Of a stretch of 62,250 nucleotides of DNA, positions 58,520 to 62,250 are shown piece after piece; position 1 is the first letter of the stretch, and each line of letters starts with the position of its first letter. The translations under genes were made by a program, and so were the position numbers. The notes beneath the pieces are model-generated. The model did no database searches, was not told the origin of the DNA, and worked only from the letters and a program-made list of their open reading frames with translations. Where the stretch lies: contig CAVJIN010000006.1 of NCBI GenBank assembly GCA_963649615.1, forward strand, positions 1 through 62,250. The letters are read 5' to 3'. This stretch comes from UBA9732 sp963649615 (GTDB lineage: Bacteria; Spirochaetota; Spirochaetia; Sphaerochaetales; Sphaerochaetaceae).

Positions 58520-60402
58520 TTGCAACAAGAATTGCAACAAGAAAAGAATTGCAGGATTTGAGAAAGTCTCTGAAGAAAGCTTATGAAGCTGAGACCAGAA
58601 AGATTATTGTTTGTGGTGGTACTGGATGTGTTGCTGGTGGTTCTTTGAGGATATATGACAAGCTTAAGGCTGAAATGGAAAACAATGGCCTAAAAGTGGA
58701 GGTTTCCCTTGAAAAAGAGCCACATGATGACAGTGTAGGTCTTAAAAAGAGTGGTTGCCATGGCTTTTGCGAGATGGGACCTCTTGTGAGAATTGAGCCT
58801 CAGGGTTGGCTTTATACAAAAGTGAAGCTCGAGGATTGTGATGAGATAATAGAGAGGACTATCAAAAAAGGTGAATGTGTTGACCGTCTTGCCTACAGGA
58901 TTGGAAATGAGATTTACAGGAAGCAGGATGAGATTCCTTTCTATAGACAGCAGACAAGAATTGTGCTTGCGCATTGTGGAAAAATTGATGCAGATAGCAT
59001 TAGAGAATATGTAGCAATTGGTGGCTATAGTGCTTTTGAAAAAGCTCTCTTTGATATGCAACCTGAGGGTGTCATTTCTGAAATTTCGTTGTCCATGTTG
59101 AGAGGAAGAGGCGGTGGAGGTTTCCAGACTGGTGTTAAATGGGCTCAGGTAAGACGGGCCAAGGGCGATACTAAGTACGTTGTCTGTAATGGTGATGAGG
59201 GAGACCCAGGAGCTTTCATGGATAGATCTATCATGGAAGGAGATCCGCACAGAGTTCTTGAAGGTATGCTTATTGCCGGTGTTGCAGTTGGTGCGCACGA
59301 GGGTTATATCTATGTTAGAGCGGAGTATCCTCTTGCTGTTAAGCGACTTACAACTGCTATAGTTCAGGCAGAAGAAATGGGGCTCTTGGGCAAGAATATC
59401 CTAAACTCTGGTTTTGATTTCACAATTCATATCACTAGAGGTGCTGGCGCCTTTGTTTGTGGTGAGGGTTCTGCTCTTACTGCTTCAATTGAAGGGAAGA
59501 GAGGTTTCCCAAGGGTTAAACCTCCAAGAACTACAGAGCATGGTTTGTTTGATTGCCCTACGGTCTTAAATAACGTTGAGACTTTTGGGGTTGTTCCTCA
59601 GATAATTTCAAATGGTGCCAACTGGTATCTTTCTTTTGGAACTCCTACAAGTCCAGGGACAAAAGCTTTTGCGCTTACAGGAAATATTAAGAACACGGGT
59701 CTTATTGAGGTTCCTATGGGAACTACTTTAAGAAAGATTGTTTTTGATATTGGTGGTGGAATGAGAGGGGATGGCGAGTTTAAGGCTGTCCAAATTGGCG
59801 GGCCTTCTGGTGCTTGTCTTGCCAAGGACGTCCTAGATTTGCCTCTTGATTTCGATAATCTCAAGAAGATTGGAGCTATGATTGGTTCTGGTGGTCTTGT
59901 TGTCATGGATAGCCATACTTGTATGGTTGAAGTTGCAAGATTCTTCATGCATTTTACTCAAAACGAATCCTGCGGGAAATGTGTTCCTTGTAGAGAAGGA
60001 ACAAGAAGAATGCTTGAGATTCTTGAGCGTATTGTTTCCGGAGAAGGGAAAGACGGAGATATCGAACTATTAGAAGAATTGAGCGATACAATCTCCCACA
60101 CCGCGTTGTGTGGGCTTGGGAAATCGGCCCCTAATCCTGTGATAAGCACCATCAAGAATTTTAGAGATGAGTATGAGGCGCACATATATCACAAAACCTG
60201 TCCGGCTGGGCAGTGTCAAAAGCTCAAAAAGATTTATATTGACCCCCAAATGTGTAAGGGATGTAGTGCATGTTCGCGTAAGTGTCCGGTGAATGCTATT
60301 AGTGGCAAGATAAAAGAGCCGTTCAGTATTGACCTGAGCAAGTGTATTCGCTGTGGTACTTGTATAGCTACGTGTAAGTTTAACGCAATCAAGGAGGCAT
60401 GA
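58516..60402 (+). CDS. hydB: Hydrogenase subunit HydB, NuoF-like flavoprotein with ferredoxin domains
   Basis: A 628-residue protein with three parts: an N-terminal thioredoxin-like [2Fe-2S] domain (CGGTGCVAGGS and SGCHGFCEMGP); a NuoF core with NADH/FMN motifs GRGGGGFQTGVKWA and CNGDEGDPGAFMDR and the [4Fe-4S] site ESCGKCVPCREGT near residue 490; and a C-terminal 2[4Fe-4S] ferredoxin domain (CKGCSACSRKCPVNA, CIRCGTCIATCKFNA). This layout is that of HydB in trimeric, electron-bifurcating hydrogenases that couple NADH and reduced ferredoxin to H2. Confidence 0.95.
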   Translation: MIATRIATRKELQDLRKSLKKAYEAETRKIIVCGGTGCVAGGSLRIYDKLKAEMENNGLKVEVSLEKEPHDDSVGLKKSGCHGFCEMGPLVRIEPQGWLYTKVKLEDCDEIIERTIKKGECVDRLAYRIGNEIYRKQDEIPFYRQQTRIVLAHCGKIDADSIREYVAIGGYSAFEKALFDMQPEGVISEISLSMLRGRGGGGFQTGVKWAQVRRAKGDTKYVVCNGDEGDPGAFMDRSIMEGDPHRVLEGMLIAGVAVGAHEGYIYVRAEYPLAVKRLTTAIVQAEEMGLLGKNILNSGFDFTIHITRGAGAFVCGEGSALTASIEGKRGFPRVKPPRTTEHGLFDCPTVLNNVETFGVVPQIISNGANWYLSFGTPTSPGTKAFALTGNIKNTGLIEVPMGTTLRKIVFDIGGGMRGDGEFKAVQIGGPSGACLAKDVLDLPLDFDNLKKIGAMIGSGGLVVMDSHTCMVEVARFFMHFTQNESCGKCVPCREGTRRMLEILERIVSGEGKDGDIELLEELSDTISHTALCGLGKSAPNPVISTIKNFRDEYEAHIYHKTCPAGQCQKLKKIYIDPQMCKGCSACSRKCPVNAISGKIKEPFSIDLSKCIRCGTCIATCKFNAIKEA

Positions 60403-60404
60403 GG

Positions 60405-62135
60405 ATGAACAACACAAATTATATGTATGTAGATGGGATGCCCGTTATGATTGACGGTGAGAAGAACATGCTTCAGGTGATTAGAAAGACCGGGGTGAAG
60501 ATGCCAACTTTCTGCTATCATACCTCACTTTCAACCTATGGCGCGTGTAGAATGTGCATGGTTGAGGATGACCGAGGCACTCTCTATACCGCGTGTTCCA
60601 CCCCTCCCAAGGCTGGAATGAGAATAAAAACAAATACTGCTAGGTTAAGAAAATACAGGAAAAATATTCTTGAGCTACTGTTGGCTAACCACTGTAGAGA
60701 TTGCACGACCTGTGCAAATAACAAGGCCTGCAAGTTGCAGGATTTGGCAGCCCGCTTTAATATTGAAGGTGTGCGTTTCCCAAACCATGCAGAGGACAAC
60801 AAGATCACAAATGGCTCGGATTCCATTGTCTTTGATTCAAGTAAGTGCATCCTTTGTGGTGATTGCGTGCGAACATGTCATGAGGTTCAAAATGTGGGTG
60901 CAATTGATTTTGCTTTCCGTGGTTCTAAGATGTACATATCTACTGCATTTGGGAAGCCTCTTTCTCAAACTATGTGCGTGGGTTGTGGACAGTGTGCAGT
61001 TGCTTGTCCTACTGGTGCTATTTTGGCTAAAAGCGAAACCAAGAAAGTTTGGGAGGCTATTTCCAACCCTAAAATCAAAACGGTGATTCAAGTTGCACCA
61101 GCTGTGAGAGTTGCACTTGGCAATATGGAGGGCATTGAAGAGGGCAAGGATGTTTCACCTCTTTTGTTTTCTGCACTTCGCAAGATGGGTTTTGACGAGG
61201 TGTATGACACCTCTTTTGGTGCCGATATCACTGTGATTGAAGAGTCTAAGGAATTCTTATCAAGGCTTGAATCGGGCGAGAATCTTCCAATCATTACTTC
61301 TTGTTGTCCTGCTTGGATTCAGTATTGTGAAAAGCGTCATCCTGAGCTTTTACCTAACGTTTCTACTTGTCGTTCTCCTATGGAGATGCTGGCATCTGTG
61401 ATAAATGCAGAGCGTAAAGAGGAGTGTTCTAAAGAGAATGGTTCTGAGGGTGGTGCTGCTGAAGAGGGGAGAAAACTATTCCAAGTTGCGGTAATGCCTT
61501 GTACTGCAAAAAAATTCGAGGCAAAACGCCCAGAGTTTGTTGGCCCAGACGGCTCTCCTTTAATTGGGGCTGTTATTACTACTTCCGAACTTATAAACAT
61601 GATGAAGGAAGCGGGTATCCAGCTGAATGAACTTGATCCAGAGCCAGTTGACCCTGCTTATGGAACTCCTTCTGGTGCTGGTGTAATCTTTGGTGTGACC
61701 GGTGGTGTTACAGAAGCTGTTCTCAGAAATGTGGTTCAAGACAAGTCTCGTGCTGCGCTTATGAAGCTTTCTAATGTTGGTGAACGTGGTAATGAAGGTA
61801 TTAAGATCTTTGAGCTTACAACTGATGATGGGGTTGAACTCCGTCTTGGTGTTGCTAGTGGTCTTGCTAATGCAGAGGCTCTCCTTGAAAGGCTTAAGAA
61901 TGGTGAGAAGTTTGACATCATTGAAATCATGGCATGTCCTGGTGGATGTGTTGCCGGTGGCGGACAACCTTTTGTTCACTACGATATCAAGAAATCTCGT
62001 GGAAAGGCTCTTTATGAGACAGATAAGCTTCTCACAATTCGTCACTCAGAGGACAACAGTTCTGTTATTGCTCTTTATCAGAGACTTCTTTCTGGGCGAG
62101 AGCATGAGTTGTTACATGTTCATTACAAGCATTAA
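60405..62135 (+). CDS. hydA: [FeFe]-hydrogenase catalytic subunit HydA
   Basis: A 576-residue enzyme making or consuming H2. Order: [2Fe-2S] ferredoxin domain (CYHTSLSTYGACRMC), His-Cys3 cluster HCRDCTTCANNKAC, two [4Fe-4S] sites (CILCGDCVRTC, CVGCGQCAVACP), then the H-cluster motifs L1 TSCCPAW, L2 MPCTAKKFE and L3 EIMACPGGCVAGGGQP. All cluster cysteines are present. ATG 60405 is 7 nt after AAGGAGG; the ATG at 60399 is too close. With HydB and HydC it fits group A3 bifurcating hydrogenases. The H-cluster maturases HydE, HydF and HydG are not in this window. Confidence 0.97.
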   Translation: MNNTNYMYVDGMPVMIDGEKNMLQVIRKTGVKMPTFCYHTSLSTYGACRMCMVEDDRGTLYTACSTPPKAGMRIKTNTARLRKYRKNILELLLANHCRDCTTCANNKACKLQDLAARFNIEGVRFPNHAEDNKITNGSDSIVFDSSKCILCGDCVRTCHEVQNVGAIDFAFRGSKMYISTAFGKPLSQTMCVGCGQCAVACPTGAILAKSETKKVWEAISNPKIKTVIQVAPAVRVALGNMEGIEEGKDVSPLLFSALRKMGFDEVYDTSFGADITVIEESKEFLSRLESGENLPIITSCCPAWIQYCEKRHPELLPNVSTCRSPMEMLASVINAERKEECSKENGSEGGAAEEGRKLFQVAVMPCTAKKFEAKRPEFVGPDGSPLIGAVITTSELINMMKEAGIQLNELDPEPVDPAYGTPSGAGVIFGVTGGVTEAVLRNVVQDKSRAALMKLSNVGERGNEGIKIFELTTDDGVELRLGVASGLANAEALLERLKNGEKFDIIEIMACPGGCVAGGGQPFVHYDIKKSRGKALYETDKLLTIRHSEDNSSVIALYQRLLSGREHELLHVHYKH

Positions 62136-62156
62136 CCACACAAGCATTAACCTTAA

Positions 62157-62185
62157 TTGACAAATAGATTTTCTTGTTCTATATT
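62157..62185 (+). promoter_or_regulatory. Consensus-like promoter reading off the right edge
   Basis: A perfect TTGACA (62157-62162), 17 nt, TATATT (62180-62185); start near 62192. The gene it serves lies outside the window. Confidence 0.65.
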
Positions 62186-62249
62186 CCACTTGTTATTCCC
62201 TTTGAATTTCCTTCGAGTTTCTTGAAATGCAAGGGTAAAGCAAGTGGAA
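62184..62249 (+). other. Hairpin-forming region at the start of the next transcript
   Basis: Arms TTCCACTTG (62184-62192) and CAAGTGGAA (62241-62249) pair perfectly, and CCCTT (62198-62202) pairs with AAGGG (62231-62235) inside. It could be a structured 5' leader or an operator-like dyad; the window ends here. Confidence 0.4.
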
Positions 62250-62250
62250 A

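Noticed and set aside
60399..60404. Upstream ATG of hydA
   Set aside because: It lies one or two bases from the AAGGAGG, too close for initiation; the ATG at 60405 has normal spacing.

Overview
The window looks like a chromosomal segment from an AT-rich (about 40% G+C by eye), anaerobic, fermentative, diderm bacterium. A gut or oral spirochaete (Treponema- or Sphaerochaeta-like) is my best guess. The basis is a family of four exported beta-barrel proteins, a lipoprotein-type oligopeptide-binding protein, an electron-bifurcating-type [FeFe]-hydrogenase, FeoAAB iron uptake, and ParE/ParC of the Bacteroidetes/Spirochaetes style. The phylum call is inference, not proof.

Layout. 0-2 kb: MATE exporter and a small membrane protein. 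2-11.6 kb: an Opp-type ABC importer (oppABCDF) in which nearly every subunit is enlarged, followed by a ROK-family regulator. 11.6-16.2 kb: htpG, rlmE, a rhomboid protease, a small exported protein and a Ser-Ser-Arg tRNA cluster. 16.2-32.3 kb: mostly housekeeping genes, namely yigZ/aldo-keto reductase/Nudix, deoC plus a thymidine-kinase-like gene, an aminotransferase, leuS, a YhhN protein, a hipB gene with a decayed hipA, parE/parC, an RluA-type synthase and glutamate dehydrogenase.

32.3-54.1 kb is the accessory heart: a pectin/uronate locus. It has a TIM-barrel isomerase, an LplB/YtcP-type sugar ABC importer with a 713-residue binding protein, and then two modules each made of two small multi-pass membrane proteins plus one MsmX/UgpC-type ATPase. 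A 114-bp perfect tandem repeat follows, then kduD, kduI, a pectinesterase without a signal peptide, an alpha/beta esterase and four Wzi-like outer-membrane barrels. A coherent reading is that barrels pass pectin oligomers across the outer membrane, the ABC system imports them, and the cytoplasmic esterases and KduI/KduD process them. 54.1-57.9 kb: a DtxR/MntR-type repressor divergent from feoA-feoA-feoB and a FeoB-associated Cys-rich peptide. 58-62.1 kb: the hydrogenase operon hydC-hydB-hydA. The right edge carries a good promoter and a hairpin leading into the next gene.

Cross-cutting signals are as follows. At least six genes without a ribosome-binding site have a -10 box 6-7 nt before the start codon, so they may be leaderless. 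Both binding-protein genes are followed by an intra-operon hairpin that probably lowers expression of the membrane parts. The two-module importer and the 114-bp repeat are the best candidates for something undescribed.
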